Shown here one piece after another: positions 24,482 to 36,400 of a DNA stretch of 64,000 nucleotides. Numbering within the stretch: the stretch's first letter is position 1; every line of letters starts with the position of its first letter. The notes under the pieces were generated by a model. That model made no database searches. It was given only the letters and a program-made list of their open reading frames with translations, and was not told where the DNA came from. The stretch is from Pseudomonadota bacterium (lineage in GTDB: Bacteria; Cyanobacteriota; Vampirovibrionia; Obscuribacterales; Obscuribacteraceae), in assembly GCA_021325555.1 (NCBI GenBank), contig JAJPGY010000029.1:1-64000 (forward strand). Direction: 5' to 3'. A program made the translations under genes and the position numbers.

Positions 24482-27400
24482 TTATCGTTGCGCGGCCACG
24501 GCGGTTGCGTAGGAACGGCTGGTGCCCAGGCGGCGGAAAGCTCCGGAGTTGGTCCTGGTCATCTGGATTATGGCCGCGTTCTTCATGAGTTGTTGCAGGA
24601 CCTGTACGTCATGCGGGTTTTGCGAGTGTTTCATGCGGGTGAGCAACCGGAGCCCGTTGAGGGCCGATACGATTGAGAACTCGGATGAGAACTGTCTTGT
24701 CCCCAGACCGCAGTCGTACATCTGCAGCTTGCGGTGCCCGATCGAGGCAAGCGGATTCACCTGCTCGTAGCCGGCTGCGCCCTGCCGCGTCACGAGAATA
24801 TGGTGCCCCGGCGCCAGGCATACGGTATGAGCCGGCATTGAGAACCGAACGTCGCCGCTCCTGCCGTCATGCAGATCGTAGATGGCGACGCCGTTGTGGA
24901 GCGCGGTCACCAGCACCACCGATCCGGCTGCGATGGAAACACAACCGAAATTGGTTTCCACGGTCATTGCTTTGTTGGGCATAAAGAGGACGCTGCCTCT
25001 GCGCAGTTCAACGGTGGTGCCATTGACCCCGACGCCGGCGTCGACGCCCGAGGTGAGCTGAACACCATAGCGACGCTGTCGCGGTGGGTTGAAGCCGGTA
25101 GGGGCGGGGCATGCCCCGCCCGCATTCGTATATGAGTCTTCCTGGTGGGAAACGGGCAACACGGCACTCGGGACTACATAGGAGATTTGCTGGAGACAGC
25201 TTGCGGGCGAGGCGTGCCTCGCCCCTGCAGCCGGGATGGCATCGTAGGACGGACCAATTTCGCCTGTGCCCTCAACCGGCAGCTTCGCGGCGTTCGGGGC
25301 GATCTGCTCATCGGTGCGGATGCTCAGGCCGTCGAAGAGGATGATGTTCTCGGGATCGAACTCTTCCGGCGCAGGCGAGCCAACCTGCCCTATCCCGGGG
25401 GCGCGGGCATCTTTCCCGCTTTCAAGCGCCGGCGTCCCGCCCGCGCCACCGGGGATGCCGGGTCCGATTTGGACCGTGGCTGTAGTCACGTTTGTGTTGC
25501 TCGCTGCCGGCGCGCTGGCATTCGGGGGGGCTGAAACGGGGGCGGGGGACACCGCCCAATTGTACGACTCGTGGAACGCCGGCTCATACGGCGCCGCCAG
25601 GGGCAGAGCGCTGCCGGCGCGTGTGGCTGTGGGTGCGTTGTCTACTTGCGGGGCGGAAAGACCCGCCACCGGAGCCTGTGGGTCGGCAGTAATCGTGACG
25701 CCCTTGTTTATGGTGATTGTGCCCGGCATGGTGGTGGTCGGGACGTTGAAGAGCACATTTTGGTTCTTCAAAATGATCGTCGGGGCAGTGCTGGCGGTGC
25801 CACCGGTACCACCTATAACTTGCGGAGGATTGCTGCCGAGATACACTGCGCCGGCGGGAGACTGGGTAATGGTTATGTTGTTCCAACTCGAAGTCTTCCT
25901 GCCTGTTTGTGCCGGAGCAGTTGTGCCGAGGAAGACCGACACCTGGCCGTTCGCGCTCGTCAGCGAGCTTACTACGTTAGTAGAGATACCCACGGAAGTG
26001 TTGCCATCGCCGAGCACAATCGAGCCGCTGGCGTTCTGATTCTGAATCACGATGCTTCCGCCATTGGCGGTCAGGTTGTCGTTTACGGTCAGGGGCTGCG
26101 TGCCGTTCGTCTGAACAAGTTTCAGCAGCCCGGTGCTGGCGGTCGTGGGGGCGTTGGTCGTGATTGAGCCGGTCACCGAAAGCGGTCCATTTTCCGTGAT
26201 TTGGAATGCGCCACTGCCGCTTGCGTTTGCCCCGGCCACGGTCAGCCCGCTCGAATTGTTGTTGTTGACCACAACGCTTCCGGAGCCGGTGGTGCTGGCT
26301 GTCAGGGAGGTTGCTGCCGTCTTGAGCGGCGCGGCCAGCGTGCCGATGTTGCCGCCTGCGCTGGACAGCGTGGCATTGCCTTCAATAACGCCGGTTCCGA
26401 CCGTGCTGATGCTCCCGCTGCTTGAGGCGTTCAACGCGACCGAGCTGCCGGACGATCCGACGGTGCCGCTCACCGCGATATTGCCGCTGGCTGTCACCCT
26501 GAGCCCTTGCGTGGCCCCGGCGCTGGAATTAGCCAGCGTAAGCGCGCCGGTGTTGCTTATCATGGCATTTCCGGCCGAGACGACGGAAAGGGTTGAGGCT
26601 TGAGTGTTGAGGGGAGTTGCTCCGGAATTCTCAATGGCTCCTCCTGCGGTTGTCAGGCGTACATTTCCTCCAATGACGACCCCGGAGCCGGTAATGCCAT
26701 CGGTCGAAGCCGTGCTCGTGTTGTTGATGACCACCACCGCGCCGGTTCCGCCAACGTTGGACCCCAGTGAGACGGCGCCACTGGGTGTAGAAAGCGACAC
26801 ATGCCCGCCCGCGCCCACCAAGATTGGTTCACCGACCGTAATGCCCGCTCCCGCGGCAACCTCGAATGTGCCGGTGGTGCCGGCAGCGGCGCCGGTCGTG
26901 ACGGTCGCTTTGCTGATGCCCTGGTCGACGGTCACCGTCCTGGCCCCGAAATTGATTGTTGCCAGGCTGGCGTCGAACGCGCCGCCGGTGTCAAAGGTCA
27001 GGTTGTAAGCTCCCGCACCCGAGCCGCCGACGCTGAGTGTTCCCGCCACTGCGGTGCCGCCGGTGTTGCTGGTCGAGCCGATTACCAGCGTGCCGGCCGT
27101 TATTGCTTTAAGCACGCTGCCCGTCACGGCGAAACTTCCGCCGGCGCTCCCGACACCGATGGTCTGGGAGCTCGCCGCCGGAGTCAATGTCACAGTCCTG
27201 GCTCCGGCGTTGATGGCGCCGTTGCCGGTGCCTCCAAAAGCCAGGTTCGAGGCCGTGATGGCGACGAAACCGGCAGTCGACGTGATGGACTTGCCGGGTG
27301 CGTCGCCGGCCACGCCGCCGGTGTCGATTGTGACGCCGGAAGCTCCCGATGCCGTCACATTTCCGCCAAGGTTGACGCCGGGGCTGGGACCAATCGAGTT

Positions 27401-30400
27401 GAGCGCGACGGAAGCGCCGGATATCGTGCCGCTGCTGACCACAGTGCCGGACAATGCAGTCAGTGTAAGGGCGCCGGTTGCGCTGGCAGAAGCCACTGAC
27501 AGTCCGGCTGCGCCGGAAACGTTCGCCATGCCGCCGCTTTGCACAGTCAATTGCTCGGGATTGTCACCGCTGCCATCGACCACTAGCGCCTGCCCGCCGG
27601 AGCCGATCCCGCCGGCGCCGGCAATCAGGCTCAACGGCTGGGCCGCGATAAGTCCAGTGTTGTCCGCTTGCGTGATGCTGCCGGCCGCCTTGATTGAAGC
27701 CGCGCCGCCGGCCAGGATCGCGGCGCCCGAGCCGATTGTGACATTGGCTCCGGCGCCGGTTGTGATCAGGCTGAGCTGCCCGCCCGCCGACAGGTTGCCG
27801 GTGATGTTGACGGAACCGGCTGAAGCGACGAATATGCTTCCGGTGCCACTGACACCGGTGCCGGTGCTGGCCGTGAGGTTCACGGCATGTGTGCCGTTCG
27901 TAATCCCGATTGCCACGCCGCCCGTGCCCCCGGTACCGATGCTGTTGTCAGCACCGGCAACCGACAGATTCACGGCCCCGGCGGTCAACGTGGTGCCGGC
28001 GGCCTGCTGGAGAATGTTGCCGCCGCTGGCGGCGGTGAGGTCAATGGTGCCACCGCTTGCGGTGACACTGGCCCCGGAGACGAGCTTTATGCTGCCCGCT
28101 TCGGTACCAGAGGTCGAAGCGGAGAACGTGCTTGCGGCTCCCGCCGAGGATGCGCCGGTCAGATTGAGATTTTCGATTGTACCTGTCGCCGCTGAGTTGG
28201 TAGCCACAACGGAGACTCCGGCCCCGCTGTTGGCTGTAAGGGCTACGGTCTCGCTCGCGCCGGCGGGAGACCTCGACGCCGCCACTGTTATCTCGTTGCC
28301 GGGAGCACCGATGCCGAGCCCTGCTTTGAGCACGATGCTCGGACTGAAAAGGGTCGTGATTCCGCCCGCGTCCAGTTGCGCGATCGAGGATGAGGGTAGA
28401 GTATCGGTCAAAGACACAGACCTACCGGCCGAGACCGTCGCCCCGCTGCCTATTTTGACGTTGCCCGCGCTGGTCAGGCTGAACTGCCCGCCGGCAGTGT
28501 TCGCGCCGGTCAGCGTTACGTCACCGGCGTTGCTCACAAATACGCTGCCGGTCCCCGTGGTGCTGGCGGTGAGGTTGGATGTCCCGATTTTGATCGGGGC
28601 GGCGCCGCTGCCGAAAGTGCCGGAATTTCCGCTAATTATGACGGTCGGGCTGGTCAAGGTAACGGTCGCGCCTGCCTGGGTGAGGTTGGCTGCTCCTGGC
28701 AGATCTAACCTGAGCTGGTTGCCTGCGGACACAGTCGCCCCGGCGGTCATCGTCATGTTGCCGCCCGAGCCGCCGGCATTGGCGAAGACATCCAGGTTGT
28801 GTACTGCCGACGATGCGTTCATAAAGTTTATCTGTCCTTCTCCTATGACTGTTGCATCATGACCGGCAGTGACGGTGAGCGAAACCGGCCCTGCCTTGCT
28901 CTGGGGATTTACCACACCAAGCGAGACCACGTTATTTCCTGCTTGCAATTTCACAGCGGGTGAACTTATCGCGTCCAGGACGGTGTTCGATGAGGTGATG
29001 TTGCTGGACGGGCCGAGTGCTGTCACTGTTACGGAAGTCGTTCCCTTCGCAACCCCATCAGCGGTGCCATTGCCGAACGCGATTCCGCTCTGGGTGGACG
29101 ACAAATTGACGGTCGCCGCAGCCACCAGCCCGTTCAACTCGATGCCGGTTGTTGCCGTGCCCTGATTGCTGATGGTTACGCTGCCGCTGGTGCCGGATAT
29201 GGCGCCCAGGTTAATCAGTCCGCCGGAAGACGTAATCGACAACATCCGGGCGCCGATTGTCATGGTTCCGGCGGTGGTATCAATGCCGGCTCCGTTCAAG
29301 AGCTGGAGGTTGTAAGGGCCGGACAGGTTCAGGTTGCTGGTTACGGTCAGGGTTCCCGTGTCGGCGGTTGAGCCGATGACGAGTGTTCCTGCCTTGATGT
29401 TGCTCAAGGCAGCCGGCGAGACGTTGAAGCCGGAACCCGAGCTGCCAACCGTGATGGGGGTGGCCGTGTTATTCGTATCAAGAGTGACAGTGCCAGTGGA
29501 ACCGTTAATGGTACCGCCGACAGTTACTCCTGCGGCGGTGAGCGTGATGGCACTCTTTGAAGCTGCGGTGGCGTTCAGGGTTGATCCCGCCCCCACCACG
29601 ATGCCGGGCCCGGAAGACAGGCTGCTGCTCAGGTTGATGGCAGGGGCCGAGATCGCCCCGGCTGTGGTGATGACGTTGGCCGAGACGAGATTGAGTTGGG
29701 ATGCGGCCACGGTGGCTGAGCCTACGGTGCTGGCGGCGAGCGTGACCGCAGGCTGGTTATTTATGAAGGCGGCGCCGGCGGTGTGCAGTGACAGCGTTCC
29801 GGCCCTGGTGGAAATTGCGGTCGGAAGGCTGCTGCCGATGCTTCCGCTGCCGCTGCTCATGGTCAACGTAGCGGCCTGAATCAAGCCGCCCGACTGGCTG
29901 ATGGTGCCATTGCCTGTCGCCGTCAGGACGACAGCCCCTGCGCCGGTGCCTACACCGTAACCCAACGCGATTGATGTATTGGCGCCCGTTCCTGTCAAGC
30001 TGACGTTGGGGGCGCTAATGGCGCCGCCCAGGGTGATGGTGCTGCTCGCCTTGAGCTGGAAGGTGTTTGTGGTCAATCCATTGATTTGAACGCCGCCGGC
30101 CGCGGTGTCGGACAGGTTTGCCTGATTGGAGGCCCCGACTGTCAACGCGGGGGTCGTCGTTACCACGACGTTGGGGCTCTTCGTGCTGGTGTTGCCTATG
30201 TTGCCTGAATCGCTGGTGATGCTCACTGACGTGCCCGAGATGGTTCCAGGGGTGGCTTGCGTAATGTTACCCGCGGCATGTACGACAACCGCCGTGGTGC
30301 TGCCGCCGATGGTGCCTCCCAGCGCGATGTTGCCGCCGCTTCCCGTGTTCAACGCAATCTCGCCCCCGCCCGCACTGATCCTCCCGGTGGTGGTCAGGTT

Positions 30401-33400
30401 GCCATCGACCGTAAGGGTCAGGTTCCCGGAGGCGGTTAAGGTCCCGCTGATGGAGGCAGCCCCGGGTATGGTCAGGTTCGGTGTTCCGGTAAGGCTCAAT
30501 GTTGCCCCACCGGCAACGGCTAGGACCGGCGGCGCGGAGGGTCCCGCGGCCGTGGCGGCGAAATTTATCGTATTCGCATCAATGGTCAAGGCGCCGTTAA
30601 TCGTGACGCCGGCGCCGGAGGCCGACCTGCCGGATATGGATACGACAGGAGCGGTTATGGTGCCACCGCCCGTATTGACCGGGCCAAGCGCGTTTATCGT
30701 CAGATTGTTGCCGGCAGTGTCGATGGAGCGGCTCGACGGATTTGAATAACTGCCCCCGGTCTCGAAGTCCAGGTCGTAGACTCCTGGCGTCGTCCCGGCA
30801 GTGCCGGACGGGAGGGAAATCGAACCTGAAAGCACAGTGCCCCCGGTCGAGGACAGCGATCCGATCACCAGCTTGCCGGCTGCGATGGAGCTCAGCACGC
30901 CGCTGGTTACATTGAACGATCCGGCGGCGGCAGACGATGAGCCTACCAGTATGCGCTCAGAGGCAACTATCGGTATGAGCGACACGGTGCCGGTGCCCAC
31001 ACTCAAGCTCGCGAGCAGATCCGCAGAGGCGTCGGCCGTCGTGAGTGACACGGTGCTGCTGCCACCACTGGCGGTGATCACAGGCATGGCAAAGAGCGAG
31101 CCTTCTGCAGCGTTGACGGCCGTAATGCTGAGGCTGGCCCCGTTTTCCAGCGTGAGGGTGGTTCCTGAATTCGAGGTGGCGAGTATACCAGCGACGCTGG
31201 CGCTGCCGGTGCCCGCGTAGAGTGTCAGGTTGCCACTAATATTGATCGGCTGATTGGCATTGTTTTCGTTGATGAGTATTGCCCCGGAGGCTCCGCCGGT
31301 ATAGGCGACGATGCCGCCATTGGCGGAGATTGTGAGCCCGCCTGTCGCGGCCGTATTATTGTCGAGGGATATCACGCCGCCGGGGACTGAGGACTCCACC
31401 TTCCCGTTGATGGTTATGTTGCTTGATTCGATGGACAGGCCGCCGGCGATTGCCGTGATTGCTCCGAAGATGGCGACCGGAATGGCGGAGCCCCCTTCTA
31501 TGAAGGTGCTGTTGTGAAAGCCGCCGACAGAAAAAGTACCGCCGGTGCCCCCGACGATTAAGGCACCGGAGGCTGGGCTTGTGCCGGTGCCGGTGACGGT
31601 GACGGGGCCGGTGACGTTTATCGACGCGTTAATGCTCGAAGTCGAGAAGGAGCCATTGTTGACAAGGAGGGTGGAAGCTTGAGTTGCTCCTGAATTCTGG
31701 ACGATTATATTGCCGGTCGCGCTTGTGACGGCACCGTTATTGATAGTGGCCGGCGCGTCGAAGGTGACGTCACTGCCACTGAAAGCTTGAGTGGTTCCGC
31801 TGCCGATGGTAATGGCGCTATTGGCTTGAATGGTGATGCCGCTGTTGCTGCCTGGAGTGACCGTGAACGTCTGGCTGCCGTCAAAGGTCACCCCGTGAAT
31901 CAGACTGGGAACGCCGCTTCCCTCATTTCCTATGCTGATGGTCCCCGGAACCCCGCTTGCGAAGCTAAAGCTTCCGTTGCCACTTATACGAATCGTTCCT
32001 TGTATGTCTGCGTCGGTAGCATATGGCGTGCCGACGTCGTCATTGGCCACCCCCATAAGTGAATTTGGGACCCGGTCAATTATCTGACCGTTATTGGTGA
32101 GATGGTTGGCCTCGATCGTCAGTTGCTGGGCTCCACCGGTAGCTATGATTCTGGCGCCGCTGCCGACAATTTGCGTCGGCACATCCAGCTCGACTTCGGG
32201 CTGGCAGGTAAGAGTCAGGGTCACGCCCGGGGCGACGACCAGGATGCCCGAGGCGTGCGATGACTCCAGCGCGGGGCCGGTGCCGGCAGGAGTGGCGTCG
32301 CCGCCGAGGCTCGATTCCCAGATGCCCGTGAGACCAGCGGTGTTTGTTGCGCCGCCGCCGCTGTTCAGCGTGTAAGAGGCGTTGATATTGATTTGCTGCC
32401 CGTAAAAATCCTCAATCGTTATTGAGCCACCTGTGTTTGAAGGGTTGTCTGCGATGGTTATCGGTTGCGGATGTCCGGAAAGGGTAAGCTGCGACAGTGG
32501 ATTCATGCCGCGGTCATTAATCTCGATCAGTGCGCTCCCAGGGGCCGAAGAAGTGATGGTGCCGTTGTCTATCAAATTATCAGTGTGAATCGCCAGGACC
32601 GATGCGTTCATTGTCTGGACCACTGCCCCGCTGCCACTTGTGGTGCCAATCGTGATGGTTGGCGCGGCGACTGACGGGTAGGTCGATTCCGCCGCTACCG
32701 AATTGGGGACTGAACCGAGCGTCAGAGTAACCCCATTGGCAATGGTGATTTGCCCGTGATTGGGGTTGACCAGCGCTCCGCTGCTGGGAGCATAAACTGG
32801 ATTGTCGATAAATGTGGGGTACGATGCATCCGGTATGACTGCTTCCCAGATTCTGACGCCTCCCCCATCGCCGGGATCCATCGAGTATGACGAGTTAATG
32901 GCAATGGTTTGCCCGTTGTACTCGAGAATGTTGATGTTGCCGCCGTTGGTGACAGTTATCGTCGCCGGGTGGCTTGCAGTGCCGTTGCCGGAAAGAGCCA
33001 ATCCTCCGCTCAGACCGTAGTTGCTTATGACCACCAGGCCGTCGGGCTGCGACGAAGTGATGGTGCCGCTGTCAAACAAATTATTGGTGTGAATGCGAAA
33101 TACTGCCGGAGCATTGATTGCCGTGTTGCTGTTAATCGTCACCGCCGGAGCGTTGAGCGTGAACTCAGCCGGTGCGGAACTGGCAACAACTGTCTTGCCT
33201 CCGGCAGTAACCGCAAAGTCCCCTCCAGATGTGGTGCCCAACACGACCGCCTGCCCGTAGCTAAGTGTCAAAAATCCCTGGCCGGAGGCGGTGGTGCTGA
33301 TTACACTGGCGCCACTATCTATGGTGCCGGCTCCGGTCGCCGAAAGCGACAGATTCGAGACGGCTAGGCTGCCGACGGTTATGTCGCAGGCACAGCTCAC

Positions 33401-36400
33401 CGATAAGGCCGCGGGCGTGCTGAACTTGGTGCTTGCGCCGCCGCTCATTACGATGTTGCCGGAACTCTGACTTATGGATACACCGTTATTGGGGGTTCCC
33501 AGGCTTATGGCGATGCTGCCGGCGCTCGAGAGGCTGCCTGCGCCAAGTATTGTGCCCGCGCCCGTTACGGATAACGCAACGCCGCCGTTTGCAGTTAGTG
33601 TGCCATCTAAAGTGATCGTGTTGCCCTGAGTTGTCGAGTTGAGCGCCAGGAATCCCGTGGACGCCCCTCCGACGGTCACCGTGTTGGCGGTGGTTGTTAT
33701 GCTATTGGCGGAATTTATCGTAAGGGACGCGAGGCTAGACGGCGCGGCTATTGTTATGGGCGACGAAGTGCCTTGACTGACGATGATGTTGCCGGACAGT
33801 GAGTCCACGGTTGTCGTGGTGGCTCCTGCAGGCTCTGACCCCAGGGTGAGGGTTATGTTGCCGGTCGTGGTAAGGCTGTCGGAGCTGCCGGCGCTGCTAA
33901 TCGTGCCGGTACCGCCGGTGGTTATGGCCAGGGCGACGTCAGCGCTGCCGGCATTGACCGCCGAGGATAAGGTGATGCTCCCTGCAGCGCTTACGGCAAG
34001 AGAGCTCAGGGATGACGCGGGCGTGCCGATGGTGACGCTGTTGCCGCCTTGCGCGATAGATATCAAGTTAGAGGCGCTGCTGATGGTGACATTATTGGTA
34101 CCGAAGCTCAGCGCTATCGGACCGGTGCTGTTTATCGTGCCGCCGCTGCCGCCGCCGTCGATAGCTCCTGCTCCCGCCACCGAAAGAGAAACACCCCCGT
34201 TTGCTGTCAGGCTGTTGCCGTTCAAAGAAATGTTGTTGTCCGCCCCGGTAGAATTGAGCGTCAGCGCTCCGCTGAACGAGCCGCCTATCGTAATCGCGCT
34301 GGTCACGCTTATAGCAGTGGGTGAGTTTATCGTGAGCGATCCAAGTGAAGCGGGTGAGCCAATCCTTAGAGCGGGAGATGTTCCCTGTCCGACCGTGATA
34401 TTCCCGGACGACATGTCTAGGGTGGTCGTGCCGGCAGTGCCCGGTGTCAAGGCAATTGCTCCGGTGCTGTTCAGGACGCCGCTGCCGCCGATGGTTCCAC
34501 CTCCAAGCGCGGTTAGCGTGATGCCACCGTTGGCAGTTACGGTTCCATTCACGTCAATATTGCTGTCTTTGTCCGTTGAGATCGACAGCGTGCCGGAACC
34601 TTCGTTATTCGCGTTCAATTGCAGGGAGCCGGTCTGGTTTATTGTCAGCGAGGCTCCAGAGCTTGTGCTCGCCAATTGCTGAACGCTGGTGGCAAGTGTC
34701 GAGCTGCCGCTTGTGCCCATGTTTACTGTCAGGGTGGTTGCGGCTATGGTCCCTGTCCCGGTTATTGTATTGCTGCCGCTCACTGACAGGGTCATGTTGC
34801 CGTTCACGCTGATATTGCCCGGAATGGTCAGGTTGCCTGCGGAACTTACAGACAGAGAGCTTATGGACGCCGGCGTTGTTCCGATGGATACGCTGGCGGC
34901 GCCTCCTTGAGTAACAGTTATCAGAGAATTATTCACCGATAGCGACGCCGCATCGCTGCCTAGATTAAGCGTTATCGGACCGGTGCTGTCGACGGTGCCG
35001 TGGGCGCCGCTTATGATCCCCGTTCCGCTGACGGTGAGCGCGATTCCTCCATTTGCGGTCAGATTCCCGTTGAGCGTAATGTTGTTGCCCGCGGCGCTGG
35101 AGATAAGCGACAGCGAAGCGTTGCCCAGGTTGACTGCATTCGATACAGTTATGCTTTCCGGGGAGTTGATGGTAAGCGACCCTACCTGTGTCGGCGAGGT
35201 GATGGTCAGGCTTGCTGTGCCCTGGACAACCGTCAGCTTGCCTGACGAAGTGCTGCTCAGCACCGCCCCGCCCAGCGCTCCGAGGGTGAGTCCTATTCCG
35301 CTACTGGCGAACACGCTGCCTGAGCCGCCGATCGTGCCCGCGCCGCTGGTAATGCCAAGCGTCAATGAGCCGTCGGTCAAGTTGATCGGGGACGCTACAT
35401 TGATGCTGCCGGCGGAATTGACTGTAAGCGAGCTGATAGCGGATGGAAGCGCTCCGATAGTCAAAGTAGCTGCGGTGCCCTGCCCGATTGTGGTCGAACT
35501 CGCGGTGGCGCTTAAGGTAGCAGTGCCCGTCCCAAGGTTGACAGCTATCGGTCCTTTGCTGTTGATCGATCCAGGTCCGCCAATTGTGCCCGTGCCCGTC
35601 GTCGATAGCGTGATTCCGAGATTGGCTGTCAGGCTATGTTCCAGGTCAATGCTGCCGCTGCCGCTGGTTGTAGCCAGGGAAAGAGCGCCGGAGTTGCCCA
35701 GGGCTATGTCGCTGGTAGTCGTGATGTTGCCGCCGGTGGTTATGGCAAGCGACGAAATGGAGTTTGGCGCGGTTCCAATCGAAAGAGTGGTCGACGCGCC
35801 CTGGGTGACTGTAAGTACGCTCGATACCGTCCCGAGTGCAACGGGTTGCGCTCCCAGGTTCAGCGCAATGGCGCCGACACTGTTGACAGTTCCGGAGCCG
35901 CCGATTGTTCCGGCCCCGCCGACTGTGAGAGTAATGCCGGCATTGGCGGTGATGCTGGCGTTCAAATTTATGTTGTTGCCGTAAGGATTGTTTGCTGTGG
36001 TATCCAGCGACAGCGCTCCGCTCGCGGCACCACCCACGGTGATATTGTTCGACACCGTCATATCGCTCGGTGCCGCTATCGAAAGGGAGCTGAGCGAGTT
36101 CTGGGCAGTGCCGATTGTCAGGACTGTTGGGCTCGTAGTGCCTTGCGTGACGGTAATCAGACCGGAAGACGTCCCGATGTAGATCGGGTTGTTGCCGAAT
36201 GTCAGCGCGATCGGTCCCGTGCTGTTGAGCGTGCCGGCTCCACCTATCGTGCCGCTACCGTAAGTTGTTAACGATATGCCGCTGTTGGCCGTCACCGCGC
36301 CGTCCAAACCGATGTTATTTCCGGCGACAACCGTAAGCTGGTTGGCGGTGACGCTTCCCTGGAAAGTGACTTTTCCGGCGTAGACATTGACGTATGCAAA

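Noticed and set aside
27054..28862. Plus-strand ORF of 602 codons within the giant gene
   Set aside because: It is a Pro/Ala/Val-rich antisense shadow of the beta-repeat codons with no domain.
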